A stretch of 64,000 bases of DNA from Herbaspirillum sp. ASV7 (GTDB lineage: Bacteria > Pseudomonadota > Gammaproteobacteria > Burkholderiales > Burkholderiaceae_D): NCBI RefSeq assembly GCF_016429215.1, contig NZ_JAELUH010000008.1, positions 45,516 to 109,515 on the forward strand. Direction: 5' to 3'. Both the position numbers and the translations under genes were made by a program. Shown piece after piece: positions 46,149 to 57,242 of the stretch; the stretch's first letter is position 1, and each line of letters begins with the position of its first letter. The notes beneath the pieces were generated by a model. That model saw only the letters and a list, made by a program, of their open reading frames with translations, did no database searches and was not told where the DNA came from.

Positions 46149-46340
46149 TCAGCCCGGCACATCCTCCCCATCCGGTTGCGCCAATTGACCACGGATGCGG
46201 ATGGCGGTGAGGTGACGCGCGGCTGCGACGTCTTCGTTGACGTGCTGCAGATCCTGGTCCGGGGCGCCGGCGACTTGCTCAGGCTGGGCCGTGACGGGGG
46301 CGCCGAGAGCGGCGTTGGGATGAGGCTTGAGTTGCGACAT
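46149..46340 (-). CDS. Putative small protein (63 aa), unknown
   Basis: A 63-residue frame with TTGGAG eight bases before its ATG. The product is hydrophilic and Gln/Pro/Ala-rich (MSQLKPHPNAALGAPV, then EQVAGAPDQDLQHVNEDVAA), without signal peptide or known domain. The ribosome site makes it believable, but composition alone cannot rule out a chance frame. It is convergent with norR, 48 bp apart. Confidence 0.45.
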   Translation of the reverse strand: MSQLKPHPNAALGAPVTAQPEQVAGAPDQDLQHVNEDVAAARHLTAIRIRGQLAQPDGEDVPG

Positions 46341-46797
46341 GATGATCTCCAAGGGATGACGATGCCGGATCGGCCCGTCTGCCACGCTGGGCAAGCGGAC
46401 CGGTAGATGAGGGCAGGGTAACTGCTCTGGTTGCACTGCAACAGGTGGCCGCTGGCTGATTTTGGTGTAGGAATGACGGCAATGCCACCCGCTCGGAGAG
46501 TCGCTTGCAGTCTGCTTCCAGTCTGCTTTTCGCCGCATTGCAACAGTAGGATTCATCCTACGCGATCTCGGGCCGCTGTCCGATAGTGGCGACACAACCC
46601 TGCCCGTATAACGTCAATCATCGGCGTTCAACATACGGTCCATTCCACAACAAGAACAATCAGGACATGCCTGCCTCATCGATTGGTAGCCAGGCCCGGG
46701 CCACACTGGGCAGTATTGCCTGCGGGCGCCAGTCGACGTGACGAGCCAAGGACGCCTTCCTTCGCAGTCAGGTGCTTTCACAATCTAGGGGTCCATC
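46341..46797. promoter_or_regulatory. Leader and promoter region upstream of glgA
   Basis: 457 bp without a convincing gene. It contains a short direct repeat of CAGTCTGCTT around 46508-46528 and a 16-bp inverted repeat GTAGGAT-TC-ATCCTAC at 46546-46561. The long leader between this site and glgA at 46798 suggests the promoter is near 46560-46640. Confidence 0.5.
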
Positions 46798-48396
46798 TTG
46801 CAAGCTCGAGTTCTGTTAGTCAGCTCCGAGGCCGTGCCGCTCGTCAAGACCGGCGGCCTGGCCGATGTGATTACCGCATTGGCCGTATCGCTGCGCCATG
46901 CCGGCATCGATGCCAGCATCCTCATGCCCGCCTATCCGGAAGCCGTGCGCAAGCTCGGTGACACCGTGCAGATCGGGCTCAGGAATGGCTTGCCCGGCGG
47001 CGCCGGCCGACTGCTGCGCGGTACCATCCCTGGTACCGACGTGCCAGTGCTGCTGCTGGATACCGCACGTTTCCGCCAGCGTGGTGCCAATCCCTATCTC
47101 GATACCGATGGCACCGAGTTCGCCGACAACGCGGTCTGCTTTGCCGACCTCTCGCACGCGGCCGTGGCCATCTGCGCTGGTGAAACCAGCCTGCCGGTGC
47201 CGCATGTGGTACATGCCAACGACTGGCATGCCGGCCTCATCCCTTGCCTGCTCAAGCTGCGCGGGCTGGACCACATCGGCACCATGCTGACCATCCATAA
47301 CCTGGCCTTCCAGGGCAATTTCGCCCTGTCCTCGGCCGAGCAGGTCGGCATTCCCCAGCATCTGCTCACCGGCGATGGGGTGGAGTACTGGGGCAAGCTG
47401 TCCTTCCTGAAGGCTGGCATCCGCTTCTCCGATTGCGTCTCCACCGTCAGCCGCAACTATGCCCACGAGATCATGACGCCGCGTTTCGGCTGCGGCATGG
47501 ATGGCATCCTGTCCTTCCGCAAGCTGGACCTGCGCGCCATTCCCAATGCCATCGATGCAGCCTTGTGGAACCCGGCCGATGATGCGCTCATCGCCCGCAA
47601 CTTCAGCATCGGCAACATGAAGGGCAAGTCGGCCTGCAAGCGCGACCTGCAAAAGCTGTTCGGCTTGCCGGTCGATCCCTTCGCGCCCGTGATGGGACTG
47701 GGTAGCCGCATCTCGCACCAGAAGATGGCCGACGTGGTGATCCAGTCGCTGCCCGGGATCATCGCCCGCCATGCGCGCCTGCAGGTGGTGGTGCTGGGCT
47801 GCGGCGACCATGAGTATGAAAAGGATTTCCAGGCGCTGGCGCAACGCTACCCCGGTCGCATCGCCGTGCATATCGGCTATGACGAGCGCCGCGCCCATGC
47901 CCTGCATGCCGGCAGCGACATGCTGCTGCATCCGACCCGCTTCGAGCCCTTTGGCCTCACGCCCCTGTATGCCATGCGCTACGGCGCCATTCCCATCGGC
48001 TCGCGCGTGGGGGGACTGGTCGATACCGTCTGCGATGCCGACCTCGACCCGCAGCGCGCCACCGGCGTGCTCTTCGACGGCGACACCGTCGACGACATGC
48101 AGCAAGCCGTCGCGCGCGCCTTCGCTCTGTATGGCGACAGCGAACGCTGGCAAGCCATGCAGCGCAATGCCATGGCGGTGGACTGCGACTGGGCCGGACC
48201 GACCCGCGCCTACATCGAGGCCTACGCCGAGGTCGCCGACATGGCGGTACGGCCCTGGTTCGTACCGCGTCCGCAGCCGGTGGAACGGCCCGCCGCCCAC
48301 GCCCAGGTGCAGCACGAGCGCCTGGCCAAGCCGGCCGCCGCCATCGCCGCCGCGCTGGCCAATGTGGTGGGGACACCAGCCGGAGTGGCGGCCTGA
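46798..48396 (+). CDS. glgA: Glycogen synthase
   Basis: A 532-residue GT5 glycogen synthase that extends alpha-1,4-glucan from ADP-glucose. The ADP-glucose motif is VKTGGLADVITAL near the N-terminus, and later blocks are HANDWHAGLIPCLL, LTIHNLAFQGNF, GLGSRISHQK and HPTRFEPFGLTPLYAMRYGAIPI. The start is a TTG at 46798 (TTGCAAGCTCG), with GGGG ten bases upstream; no ATG gives a complete N-terminus. First gene of a six-gene rightward operon. No glgC is adjacent, so ADP-glucose comes from an enzyme encoded elsewhere. Confidence 0.95.
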   Translation: MQARVLLVSSEAVPLVKTGGLADVITALAVSLRHAGIDASILMPAYPEAVRKLGDTVQIGLRNGLPGGAGRLLRGTIPGTDVPVLLLDTARFRQRGANPYLDTDGTEFADNAVCFADLSHAAVAICAGETSLPVPHVVHANDWHAGLIPCLLKLRGLDHIGTMLTIHNLAFQGNFALSSAEQVGIPQHLLTGDGVEYWGKLSFLKAGIRFSDCVSTVSRNYAHEIMTPRFGCGMDGILSFRKLDLRAIPNAIDAALWNPADDALIARNFSIGNMKGKSACKRDLQKLFGLPVDPFAPVMGLGSRISHQKMADVVIQSLPGIIARHARLQVVVLGCGDHEYEKDFQALAQRYPGRIAVHIGYDERRAHALHAGSDMLLHPTRFEPFGLTPLYAMRYGAIPIGSRVGGLVDTVCDADLDPQRATGVLFDGDTVDDMQQAVARAFALYGDSERWQAMQRNAMAVDCDWAGPTRAYIEAYAEVADMAVRPWFVPRPQPVERPAAHAQVQHERLAKPAAAIAAALANVVGTPAGVAA

Positions 48397-48462
48397 GCCC
48401 TGCCTGGTGTGCCCGCTGCAGCAATGTTTTGATCAACTGCGATAACAACAACAGGAGTGTGC

Positions 48463-50877
48463 ATGTCCGGTCTGTCTGTCACGACCTATAGCGAAGCTGA
48501 ACCCAGGGAGGCAACGTTGTCGTCATCCGAGGCCGGCGCGGCTGCTTCCATGGCGGCCGCTTTTTGCGGCGAGCCTCCCACCATGTCCTTGCATGCGCTC
48601 TCCCGCGAGGAGCAGGGGCTGCTGCAAGCACTGCTGGCCGGCCGTCTGGCGCAAGCCTTCGACCTGCTCGGTCCACGCTATGTGCCGCAAGCCGGTGGTA
48701 CGGCCACGGTGCGTAGCTTCCACCCAGGCGCCGATGCCGTGCGGGTGCGCTGCCGCCACAGCGGCGCATTGCTCGGACAGTTGCCGCAAGTGCTGTTGGG
48801 CGACACCCCCAGCGGCTTCTTCTGCGGCCCGGTGAGCGGGCTGGAACAGCGTCGGTATCAGGTTCCCTACGTGCTGGAGGTGGACTGGCGCATTCCCGAT
48901 GGCAGCCGCAGCGTGCAGCAGACCGAGGACCCCTATGCCTTCGGCCTGTTGCTGGGCGAGCTGGATCTGCATCTGCTGCAGGAAGGTCGCCATCGCCAGC
49001 TGGCCGACTGCCTGGGGGCGCGCCCCATGGAGATCGATGACGTACCAGGCACCCGCTTTGCGGTGTGGGCGCCGAACGCCGCGCGGGTCTCGGTGGTGGG
49101 CGACTTCAACCAGTGGGATGGCCGTCGCCACGTCATGCGCCTGCGCCATGAGCCGGGGGTGTGGGAGATCTTCATCCCCCGCATCGGTCCCGGTGACGTC
49201 TACAAGTACGAAATCCTCGCCCGCGACGGCACGCTGCTGCCATTGAAGGCCGACCCGGTAGCGCGCGCCACCGAAGCCCCGCCGGCCACCGCCTCGGTGG
49301 TAGCCGATGCGCGTCCCTATGTCTGGCAAGACCAGCAATGGATGGCACAGCGCGCGCAGTACCAGTCGCCAGCCGCACCGATCTCCATCTACGAGGTCCA
49401 CCCTGCCTCCTGGCGCCGGGTACCGGAGCAGGCCCACCGCAACCTCACCTGGGACGAGCTGGCCGAGCAACTGATCCCCTATGTGGTGGCGATGGGCTTC
49501 ACCCACATCGAGCTCATGCCGGTGATGGAACATCCCTTCGGTGGTTCCTGGGGCTACCAGCCCATCAGCCTGTTCGCACCCAGCGCCCGCTTCGGCAAGC
49601 CGGAGCGCTTTGCCGCCTTCGTTGATCGCTGCCACCAGGCTGGCATCGGTGTGCTGCTGGACTGGGTGCCAGCGCATTTTCCGAGCGACCAGCATGGCCT
49701 GGCCCAGTTTGATGGCACGGCGCTGTACGAGCATGCCGACCCCAGAGAAGGAGTCCATCAGGACTGGAACACGCTGATCTTCAATCTCGGCCGCCACGAG
49801 GTGCGGGGTTTTCTCATCGCCAGCGCCCTCGAATGGCTGGAGCATTTCCACGTCGATGGCCTGCGCGTGGATGCGGTGGCTTCCATGCTCTACCGTGACT
49901 ACAGCCGCAAGTCCGGCGAGTGGCTGCCCAATATCCATGGCGGACGCGAGAATCTGGAAGCCGTGGCCTTCCTGCGCGAACTCAATACGGTGGTGGCACA
50001 GCGCTGCCCCGGGGTATTGATGATCGCCGAGGAATCCACCTCCTGGCCCGGCGTGACCTCCAGCATCAAGGACGAGGATGGTCACCACGGCCTGGGTTTC
50101 AACTACAAATGGAACATGGGCTGGATGAACGACACCCTGCGCTACATGCAGCACGATCCGCTGTTCCGGCGCTACCACCACCATGACATGACATTCGGTC
50201 TTTTATATGGATTCTCGGAAAACTTCATCCTGCCGATATCGCACGATGAAGTAGTCCACGGCAAGCGCGCCGTGCTCAACAAGATGCCGGGCGACCAGTG
50301 GCGGCGCTTTGCCAATGTGCGCGCCTATTACGGTTTCATGTGGACCCATCCGGGCAAGAAGCTGCTGTTCATGGGCAGCGAATTTGGCCAGCCTGACGAG
50401 TTCGATCACGACCAGTCACCCCATTGGCATCTGCTGGAAGAGCAGGGCGAGCACGGCAGCGGCCATCGCCAGCTGCGCCAGCTGGTGGGTGACCTGAACC
50501 AGCTCTACCGCACCGAACCCGCGCTGCACCAGCGCGATTGCCGCGCCGACGGCTTCTCCTGGGCGGTGGGCGATGACAGCGTCAATAGCGTGCTGGCCTA
50601 TTTCCGTTACGCCGACGAGGGGCCGCCGGTGCTGGTGGTGGTCAACCTCACACCGGTGCCGCGGACCGGCTATCGCATCGGCGTGCCGGCCATCGCTCCC
50701 GGCCAGCCGGGCGTCTGGCGCGAGGTACTCAATACCGATGCCGCCGTCTACGGCGGCAGCAACCTGGGCAACATGGGCCGGGTCGAGGTGCAGGACATTG
50801 CCTGGCACGGCCATCCGGCCTCCATCGAACTGAGCCTGCCGCCCCTGTCCACACTGGTCCTGCGTCGGGAGGCCTGA
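48463..50877 (+). CDS. glgB: 1,4-alpha-glucan branching enzyme
   Basis: An 804-residue GH13 branching enzyme. An N-terminal CBM48 pair precedes the barrel ([20 protein letters not shown]). Catalytic residues lie in [12 protein letters not shown] (Asp nucleophile), LMIAEEST (Glu acid) and [11 protein letters not shown] (second Asp). The N-terminus carries about 50 residues of low-complexity Ser/Ala/Glu sequence, longer than in most GlgB proteins. ATG 48463 follows ACAGGAG; a GTG two codons upstream is less likely. The gene lies 66 bp after glgA and ends one base before the glgX start. Confidence 0.95.
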   Translation: MSGLSVTTYSEAEPREATLSSSEAGAAASMAAAFCGEPPTMSLHALSREEQGLLQALLAGRLAQAFDLLGPRYVPQAGGTATVRSFHPGADAVRVRCRHSGALLGQLPQVLLGDTPSGFFCGPVSGLEQRRYQVPYVLEVDWRIPDGSRSVQQTEDPYAFGLLLGELDLHLLQEGRHRQLADCLGARPMEIDDVPGTRFAVWAPNAARVSVVGDFNQWDGRRHVMRLRHEPGVWEIFIPRIGPGDVYKYEILARDGTLLPLKADPVARATEAPPATASVVADARPYVWQDQQWMAQRAQYQSPAAPISIYEVHPASWRRVPEQAHRNLTWDELAEQLIPYVVAMGFTHIELMPVMEHPFGGSWGYQPISLFAPSARFGKPERFAAFVDRCHQAGIGVLLDWVPAHFPSDQHGLAQFDGTALYEHADPREGVHQDWNTLIFNLGRHEVRGFLIASALEWLEHFHVDGLRVDAVASMLYRDYSRKSGEWLPNIHGGRENLEAVAFLRELNTVVAQRCPGVLMIAEESTSWPGVTSSIKDEDGHHGLGFNYKWNMGWMNDTLRYMQHDPLFRRYHHHDMTFGLLYGFSENFILPISHDEVVHGKRAVLNKMPGDQWRRFANVRAYYGFMWTHPGKKLLFMGSEFGQPDEFDHDQSPHWHLLEEQGEHGSGHRQLRQLVGDLNQLYRTEPALHQRDCRADGFSWAVGDDSVNSVLAYFRYADEGPPVLVVVNLTPVPRTGYRIGVPAIAPGQPGVWREVLNTDAAVYGGSNLGNMGRVEVQDIAWHGHPASIELSLPPLSTLVLRREA

Positions 50878-50878
50878 G

Positions 50879-53140
50879 ATGAGCACCGCCTTCCCCGAGC
50901 GCCTGCTGCCAGGCCTGCCGTATCCGCTGGGCGCCAGTTCCGATGGCCTGGGTGTCAATTTCGCCGTGTTTTCGGCCCATGCGACCGGCATCGATCTTTG
51001 CCTTTTCGATCCTTCCGGCAAGCGCGAGCTCAAGCGCATCCCGCTGCCCGAATGCACCGATGAAGTCTGGCACGGCTACCTGCCCGGCGCCGCCCCCGGC
51101 CTGGTCTACGGCTTGCGCGCGCATGGCCCCTACGAGCCCAACAAGGGCCATCGCTTCAATCCCAACAAGCTGCTGCTGGACCCCTACGCCAAGCGCCTGG
51201 TGGGCCAGGTGCGCTGGACCGATGCACTGTATGGCTATCGCCTGCATTCCTCGCGCGCCGATCTCTCCTTCGACCGCCGCGACAGCGCCGCCGCCATGCC
51301 CAAGGCCATGGTGACCGAGGATGCCTTCGTCTGGGATCACGACCGCCTGCCGCAGGTGCCGTGGAACAAGACCGTCATCTACGAAGCCCATGTAAAAGGC
51401 ATCTCCCGCCTGCGCGAGGACCTGCTGCCGCATGAGCGCGGCACCTTCGCCGCGCTGGCCGATCCGGTGTTCATCGACCATCTGCTGCGGCTTGGGGTGA
51501 CTACCCTGGAGTTGATGCCGGTGCATGCCTTCCTGCAGGACAGTTTCCTGGTCGAGCGCGGTCTGCACAATTACTGGGGCTACAGCACGCTGGGCTATTT
51601 CGCGCCTGAGCCGGGCTATCTCTCCATGGGCGACCCCAACGAGATGCGCATGGCGGTGCGCCGCCTGCACAGCGCCGGCATCGAAGTCATCCTCGACGTG
51701 GTCTACAACCACAGCAGCTGCGGCAGCGAACTGGGCCCCACACTGTCTTTCCGGGGGCTGGACAATGCCAGCTATTTCCGCCTCATGCCAGGGCAGGAGC
51801 GCTACCACATCAACGACACCGGCTGCGGCAATACGCTGAACCTGTCGCACCCGCGCGTGCTGCAGATGGTGCTGGACTCGCTGCGGTACTGGGCACAATC
51901 CTTCCATATCGACGGCTTCCGTTTTGATCTCGGCAGCACGCTGGGGCGTGAGCCGCACGGTTTCGATCCGGGCTCGGGCTTCTTCGATGCACTGTTGCAG
52001 GACCCGGTGCTGTCGCGCCTGAAACTGATCTCCGAACCCTGGGACATCGGCCCCGGCGGTTACCAGCTGGGCAATCATCCGGCCCGGTTCGCCGAATGGA
52101 ACGACAAGTTCCGCGACGACCTGCGCAAGTTCTGGAAGGGCGACGAAAACATGCGCGGCGGCTTTGCCCAACGGATGCTGGGCTCGGCCGAGCTGTTCGA
52201 GCACCATCGCCGCAAGCCATGGGCCAGCGTCAATTTCATCGCCTCCCACGATGGTTTCACGCTGCGCGACCTGGTCAGCTACAACGGCAAGCACAATGAG
52301 GCCAACGGTGAGAACGGCAACGACGGCCACAACGATAACGCCAGCTACAACTGGGGCTGCGAAGGGCCCACCGAGGATGCGGCCATCGAACATACGCGCG
52401 CCTGCGTGCAACGCTCGATGCTGGCCTCGACCCTGCTGGCGCAAGGCACGCCGATGCTGCTGGCTGGCGACGAATTCCACCGCAGCCAGGGTGGCAACAA
52501 CAATGCCTATTGCCAGGACAACGCGATCTCGTGGGTGGACTGGGAGCAGGCCCGCAGCCAGGCGGGGCAGGATCTGACTGCCTTCGTCGGGCGGGTGACA
52601 GCGATACGGCGCGACTTCGAGGTCTTGCGGGCGACGTACTTCCTGCATGGGCAGCAGCAGGTGGCCGAGGGCTTGCAGGATGTGGCCTGGTTCGATGAAG
52701 CGGCCCATCCGGTATCCAGCGAGGACTGGCGCAATCCGGTGGCGCGGGCGATCACCCTGCAGCTGGCGGGCAAGCGGCAGGAGCCGCACAAGCAACTCAG
52801 CTCGCGTCTGCATGACACCGCCAACGCCGATACGCCCGGTGAGCTGGCGCAGTCCACGCCGGACCTGCTGCTGATCTTCGTCAATGCCGGCGATGCCCCG
52901 ATCCACTTCCAGTTCCCGCGCAGCCAGGGCCAATACTGCCTGCTGCTCGACAGCAGCCAGCCCACCGGCATGCCCGAACAGGGCGACAGCAAGATCACCG
53001 TCGAGGGCAGTGCCACGGTCGAGGTAGCGGCGCACAGCCTGCAAGTGTTCGCCAACCGGCCCTTGCACCTGTCCTCGGCGATCTACCCGCTCGCGGCCAA
53101 TGAATGGATCACACGCAACGAATGGGGAGAACGAGCATGA
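50879..53140 (+). CDS. glgX: Glycogen debranching enzyme GlgX
   Basis: A 753-residue GH13 isoamylase-type enzyme that removes short alpha-1,6 branches of glycogen. Segments include [69 protein letters not shown] (nucleophile), [21 protein letters not shown] (acid) and [22 protein letters not shown]. The ATG comes one base after the glgB stop, and its own stop overlaps the treZ start (ATGA), so all are coupled. Confidence 0.95.
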   Translation: MSTAFPERLLPGLPYPLGASSDGLGVNFAVFSAHATGIDLCLFDPSGKRELKRIPLPECTDEVWHGYLPGAAPGLVYGLRAHGPYEPNKGHRFNPNKLLLDPYAKRLVGQVRWTDALYGYRLHSSRADLSFDRRDSAAAMPKAMVTEDAFVWDHDRLPQVPWNKTVIYEAHVKGISRLREDLLPHERGTFAALADPVFIDHLLRLGVTTLELMPVHAFLQDSFLVERGLHNYWGYSTLGYFAPEPGYLSMGDPNEMRMAVRRLHSAGIEVILDVVYNHSSCGSELGPTLSFRGLDNASYFRLMPGQERYHINDTGCGNTLNLSHPRVLQMVLDSLRYWAQSFHIDGFRFDLGSTLGREPHGFDPGSGFFDALLQDPVLSRLKLISEPWDIGPGGYQLGNHPARFAEWNDKFRDDLRKFWKGDENMRGGFAQRMLGSAELFEHHRRKPWASVNFIASHDGFTLRDLVSYNGKHNEANGENGNDGHNDNASYNWGCEGPTEDAAIEHTRACVQRSMLASTLLAQGTPMLLAGDEFHRSQGGNNNAYCQDNAISWVDWEQARSQAGQDLTAFVGRVTAIRRDFEVLRATYFLHGQQQVAEGLQDVAWFDEAAHPVSSEDWRNPVARAITLQLAGKRQEPHKQLSSRLHDTANADTPGELAQSTPDLLLIFVNAGDAPIHFQFPRSQGQYCLLLDSSQPTGMPEQGDSKITVEGSATVEVAAHSLQVFANRPLHLSSAIYPLAANEWITRNEWGERA

Positions 53141-54999
53141 CGACACATTTTTCCCACGATCTGCCCTTTGGCGCGCAGCTGATCGCACCAGGGCGTGTGC
53201 GCTTCCGGGTGTGGGCACCGGGCGCCACGGCGGCGGCCGTGGATATCATCGGGCGCGATCGCATTCCCATGCGGCCGCAGGCCGGGGGCTGGTTCGAGGT
53301 CGAGCTGGACTGCGAGGTCGGCGCGCAATACCGCTATGCCTTCCAGACCGTTGCCGAGGGCGAGGTCGTCGCCCCGGACCCAGCCTCGCGCGGGCAGGCT
53401 GGCGATGTCTTCGACCCCAGCATGGTGGTCGATGCCCAGGCCTACGCCTGGCGTCATCCGAACTGGCGCGGCCGGCCCTGGCAGGAGACGGTGCTCTACG
53501 AATTGCATCCCGGCGCCATGGGCGGCTTTGCCGGCATCATCCAGCGCCTGCCGGAACTGGCCGAACTGGGTATCACCGCCATCGAGCTCATGCCGGTGGC
53601 CGAATTCCCCGGGGCGCACAACTGGGGCTACGACGGCGTGTTGCCTTTTGCGCCCGACGCCAGCTACGGCACGCCCGAACAACTCAAGGCCCTGGTCGAT
53701 ACCGCTCACGGCTTGGGCATGATGGTGTTCCTGGATGTGGTCTACAACCACTTCGGGCCGGACGGCAACTACCTGCACAGCTATGCGCCGGATTTCTTCC
53801 GGCATGACAGCCAAACCCTGTGGGGCGCGACCATCGATTTCCGTCGCCCCGAAGTGGCCGAGTTCTTCAGCCAGAATGCCTTGTACTGGCTGCAGGAATA
53901 CCGTGTCGACGGCCTGCGCCTGGATGCCGTGCACGCCATCAGCGAGCCCTCCTGGTTGCCGGCGCTGGGCCAGCGCATCCGCGCCGAGATCGGTCCGCAG
54001 CGCCATGTCCACCTGGTGCTGGAGCACGATGGCAATGCGGCACACCTGCTGGGCTACGGCGCAGCCATCGACGGAAAAGTCGCCGATTCCCGCACCAGCC
54101 ATGTCTTCGACGCCCAATGGAATGACGATGCCCACCACGTCCTGCATGTACTGCTGACCGGGGAAGACAGCGGCTACTACGCCGCCTATGCCGACGCCCC
54201 TGCGCAGAAGCTGGCGCGTTGCCTGCAGGAGGGTTTCGTGTACCAGGGCGAGGTTTCTCCCTATTCGGGCGAGGCACGCGGCGAGCCTAGCGCCGGCCTG
54301 CCCAGCACGGCCTTTGTCAACTTCCTGCAGAACCATGACCAGATCGGCAATCGTGCCTTCGGAGAACGCCTGACGGTGCTGGCCCATCCGCTGGCCTTGC
54401 ATGCGGCACAGGCGCTGATCCTGCTGGCGCCGCAGATACCGATGCTGTTCATGGGCGAGGAATTCTGCGCGGTACAGCCTTTCCTCTACTTCACCAGCCA
54501 TCGCGACGAGGAGCTGGCGCAAGCCGTCAGGCAAGGGCGGCGCCGTGAATTTGCGCGCTTCCCGCAGTTTGCCGATCCGGCCTTGCTGGAGCAGATCCCT
54601 GACCCGAACAGTTTTGCCACCTTCGTCTCTTCCATCCCCGAGCCGGGGCCGGCGCCGGGTTCGGCCGCCTGCCTGCGCCGGGTGGCTGAACTGCTGCATC
54701 TGCGCAAGCGCCACATCGCCCCGTACCTGCACGAAGTGCGCGCCCTGGGCGCCCGTGCCATCGGGCCCAAGGCGGTCCATGCGCGCTGGCGGCTGGCCGA
54801 CGGCAGCGGACTCAACATCACCGTCAACCTGGCCGAGGACGGCCTGCGCGAATCGCTTGAACAACTGGTCCGACCCGCCGGCGCCGATGTCCTCTTCGAC
54901 AGTGGCGGTGCCCTGGACGCCCTGGCTGACGGTCACTTCCCCGGCCACGCCATCCTGGTCCTGCGCGAACCGGCTGTGACGATGGAGCGCCCATCATGA
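53137..54999 (+). CDS. treZ: Malto-oligosyltrehalose trehalohydrolase
   Basis: A 620-residue GH13 enzyme that releases trehalose from maltooligosyl-trehalose made by TreY. Motifs are VWAPGATAAAVDI (N-terminal CBM48), LYELHPGAMGGFAGI, FLDVVYNHFGPDGNYL, VDGLRLDAVHAI (nucleophile), HLVLEHDGN (acid) and FLQNHDQIGNRAFGERL. Starts are overlapped both sides (ATGA with glgX, ATGA with malQ). Together with treY it converts the ends of glycogen into trehalose, an osmoprotectant. Confidence 0.95.
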   Translation: MTTHFSHDLPFGAQLIAPGRVRFRVWAPGATAAAVDIIGRDRIPMRPQAGGWFEVELDCEVGAQYRYAFQTVAEGEVVAPDPASRGQAGDVFDPSMVVDAQAYAWRHPNWRGRPWQETVLYELHPGAMGGFAGIIQRLPELAELGITAIELMPVAEFPGAHNWGYDGVLPFAPDASYGTPEQLKALVDTAHGLGMMVFLDVVYNHFGPDGNYLHSYAPDFFRHDSQTLWGATIDFRRPEVAEFFSQNALYWLQEYRVDGLRLDAVHAISEPSWLPALGQRIRAEIGPQRHVHLVLEHDGNAAHLLGYGAAIDGKVADSRTSHVFDAQWNDDAHHVLHVLLTGEDSGYYAAYADAPAQKLARCLQEGFVYQGEVSPYSGEARGEPSAGLPSTAFVNFLQNHDQIGNRAFGERLTVLAHPLALHAAQALILLAPQIPMLFMGEEFCAVQPFLYFTSHRDEELAQAVRQGRRREFARFPQFADPALLEQIPDPNSFATFVSSIPEPGPAPGSAACLRRVAELLHLRKRHIAPYLHEVRALGARAIGPKAVHARWRLADGSGLNITVNLAEDGLRESLEQLVRPAGADVLFDSGGALDALADGHFPGHAILVLREPAVTMERPS

Positions 55000-57242
55000 G
55001 CGCGGCCATCCTCAACCAAGCGGCTGCCGCCGGCACCACCGCAGCGGCGACCGACAAGGTGCTGCATCGACTGGCCCGTCGGGCTGGCGTCGCGGTCCAC
55101 TGGACCGATGCCTACGACCAGCCGCAAGTGGTCGACGACGATGCCGTGCGCGCCATCCTCAGCGCGTTCGGCCTGGCCTGCGCCAATGACGACGACTGCC
55201 GCGCCAGCCTGGCGCAACTGGAGCGCGAAGACGCCATCGGCTACCTGCCGCCTCTGCTCACAGGCGTGCAGCACCAGGCGCTGCCCTTGCCGCCGCAGTC
55301 CCGCCTGCATGGGCAATCCTGTCGGGTCGAACTGGAGAACGGCGCGCGCCTGACCCTGCTGATTTCATCCGACCTGAACCAGCCGCCCATGCTGCCTCCC
55401 ATCGAGGTGATCGGCTATCACCGCCTGCTGGTGGCGGGGCATATTGTTACGCTGGCCATCGCCCCGGCACGCTGCTATTCACTGGCCGATGCCCTGCGGC
55501 AGCATGGGCAGGAACGTGGCTGGGCCCTGGCCGCACAGCTCTACGGCCTGCGCAGCGATAGTCTCAAGCCGGCGCGCAAGGTCTATGGCGATGGCGGCAT
55601 CGGCCACTTCACGGCGCTGGAAACGCTGGCCGGCATGGCCGCCGACATGGGCGCCTGCGCGCTGGCCATGTCGCCGGTGCACGCCATGTTCAGTGCCGAT
55701 CCGGGACGCAGCAGTCCCTATTCGCCCTCCAGCCGGCTCTTTCTCAACGCCTTGCTGGTCGACCCGGCCGCCATCCTGGGCGAAGCGGCGCAAGCCCAGG
55801 TATTGGCCGAAGGGGGTTCGGAGATGATCGCCGCCCATGAGCGGCTGCAAGGCGATAGCCTGATCGACTGGGAGCGCGCTGGGGCCCACCGGCTGGCCAT
55901 GTTGCGGCGCATCTATGCGCTGTTCCGCAGCGAGAATGCAGGCGATGCGGCCCAACAGGCGGTATTTGCGGCTTTCCAGGCCGAGGGTGGGGCGGCGCTG
56001 CATGCCCATGCGCTCTACGAGGCGCACAGTCATTGGCGCAGCACCCATGGCCAGGGCGATGCCTGTGACTGGCGCCTATGGGGGCCGGCAGGACAGCACC
56101 CGCAGACGCCGGAAATGCGTGCCTTTGCCCAGGAGCATGCGGCCGAGGTGCAGTTCCACCTGTTCCTGCAATGGCAGGCGGCGCGCCAGCTGGCCCGCGC
56201 CCAGCAGCGCGCCCGTGAAGCGGGCATGGCCATCGGCCTCATCGCCGACCTGGCCGTGGGCGCCGACAATGGCGGCAGCCAGGCCTGGAGCCACCAGCGC
56301 GAGATCGCCGCCGGCCTCACCGTGGGCGCGCCGCCGGACCGGTTGGCGCCGCAAGGGCAGAACTGGGGGCTGGGCGCATTTTCGCCACTGGCCTTGCGGC
56401 GCACCGGCTACCAGGCCTACCTGGCCATGCTGCGGGCCTGCTTTGCCCAGGGCGGTGGTGTGCGCATCGACCATGTGCTGGGCCTGAACCGCCTGTGGCT
56501 GCTGCCGCAGGGGGCGGGGGCCGAGTCGGGCGCGTATGTGCGTTACCCGCTGCAGGACATGCTGCGCCTGATCGCGCTGGAATCCTGGCGTCATCGGACG
56601 GTGGTGATCGGCGAGGATCTCGGTACGGTGCCACCCGGCTTTGGCGATGTACTGGAGCAGTCTGGCGTGGCCGGAATCCGGGTGCTGTGGTTCCAGCGCG
56701 ACCAACAAGGCTTCTTGCCACCGTCGGCGTGGCCCACGCATGCCATTGCCGTCACCACTACCCACGACCTGCCCACGGTGGCTGGCTGGTGGAGCGGCGT
56801 CGACCTGGCCTGGCGTGACCGTCTGGGCCAGCTGGATCAGGGACTGCAACAGGCCCAGGCGCAGCGCGAGCGCGACCGCGAGCAACTCTGGCAGGGCCTG
56901 GTGGAGCAGGACTATGCCAGCGGGCCGCTCCCTCGCGTAGCCGCACCGTCCCTCGAAGAAAACAGCGCAACGGAAGAAGCGCAAGCCGTCGACCCCAGCG
57001 CCATTGCCGTCGATGCCGCACTGGAGTTCGTCGCCGCCACGCCCGCCGCGCTGGTGGCGATACCGCTCGAAGACGTGCTCGGCCTGGGCCAGCAAGCCAA
57101 CCTGCCGGGCCTGACCGCGCCGCATCCCAACTGGCGTCGACGCATGCCGGTCGATACCCCGCAACTGTTTGCATCCTATGCCGCCCGCGCCAGGCTGGAG
57201 CGGCTGCGTCGCGTGCGCGGCGGCATGCACAAGGAGAGTTGA
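54996..57242 (+). CDS. malQ: 4-alpha-glucanotransferase (long form)
   Basis: A 748-residue GH77 amylomaltase that disproportionates malto-oligosaccharides. Segments include GDGGIGHFTALETLAGMAADMG, ALAMSPVHAMFSADPGRSSPYSPSSRL, GLIADLAVGADNGGSQAW, GVRIDHVLGLNRLWLLPQG (nucleophile), VVIGEDLGTVPPGF (acid) and TTHDLPTVAGWW. The N-terminal extra domain of about 150 residues is usual in the long proteobacterial form. The stop overlaps the treY ATG (TGATG). Confidence 0.94.
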   Translation: MSAAILNQAAAAGTTAAATDKVLHRLARRAGVAVHWTDAYDQPQVVDDDAVRAILSAFGLACANDDDCRASLAQLEREDAIGYLPPLLTGVQHQALPLPPQSRLHGQSCRVELENGARLTLLISSDLNQPPMLPPIEVIGYHRLLVAGHIVTLAIAPARCYSLADALRQHGQERGWALAAQLYGLRSDSLKPARKVYGDGGIGHFTALETLAGMAADMGACALAMSPVHAMFSADPGRSSPYSPSSRLFLNALLVDPAAILGEAAQAQVLAEGGSEMIAAHERLQGDSLIDWERAGAHRLAMLRRIYALFRSENAGDAAQQAVFAAFQAEGGAALHAHALYEAHSHWRSTHGQGDACDWRLWGPAGQHPQTPEMRAFAQEHAAEVQFHLFLQWQAARQLARAQQRAREAGMAIGLIADLAVGADNGGSQAWSHQREIAAGLTVGAPPDRLAPQGQNWGLGAFSPLALRRTGYQAYLAMLRACFAQGGGVRIDHVLGLNRLWLLPQGAGAESGAYVRYPLQDMLRLIALESWRHRTVVIGEDLGTVPPGFGDVLEQSGVAGIRVLWFQRDQQGFLPPSAWPTHAIAVTTTHDLPTVAGWWSGVDLAWRDRLGQLDQGLQQAQAQRERDREQLWQGLVEQDYASGPLPRVAAPSLEENSATEEAQAVDPSAIAVDAALEFVAATPAALVAIPLEDVLGLGQQANLPGLTAPHPNWRRRMPVDTPQLFASYAARARLERLRRVRGGMHKES

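Noticed and set aside
50729..53218. An 829-codon leftward open frame
   Set aside because: It is antisense to glgX, and its composition is that of a mirror frame.
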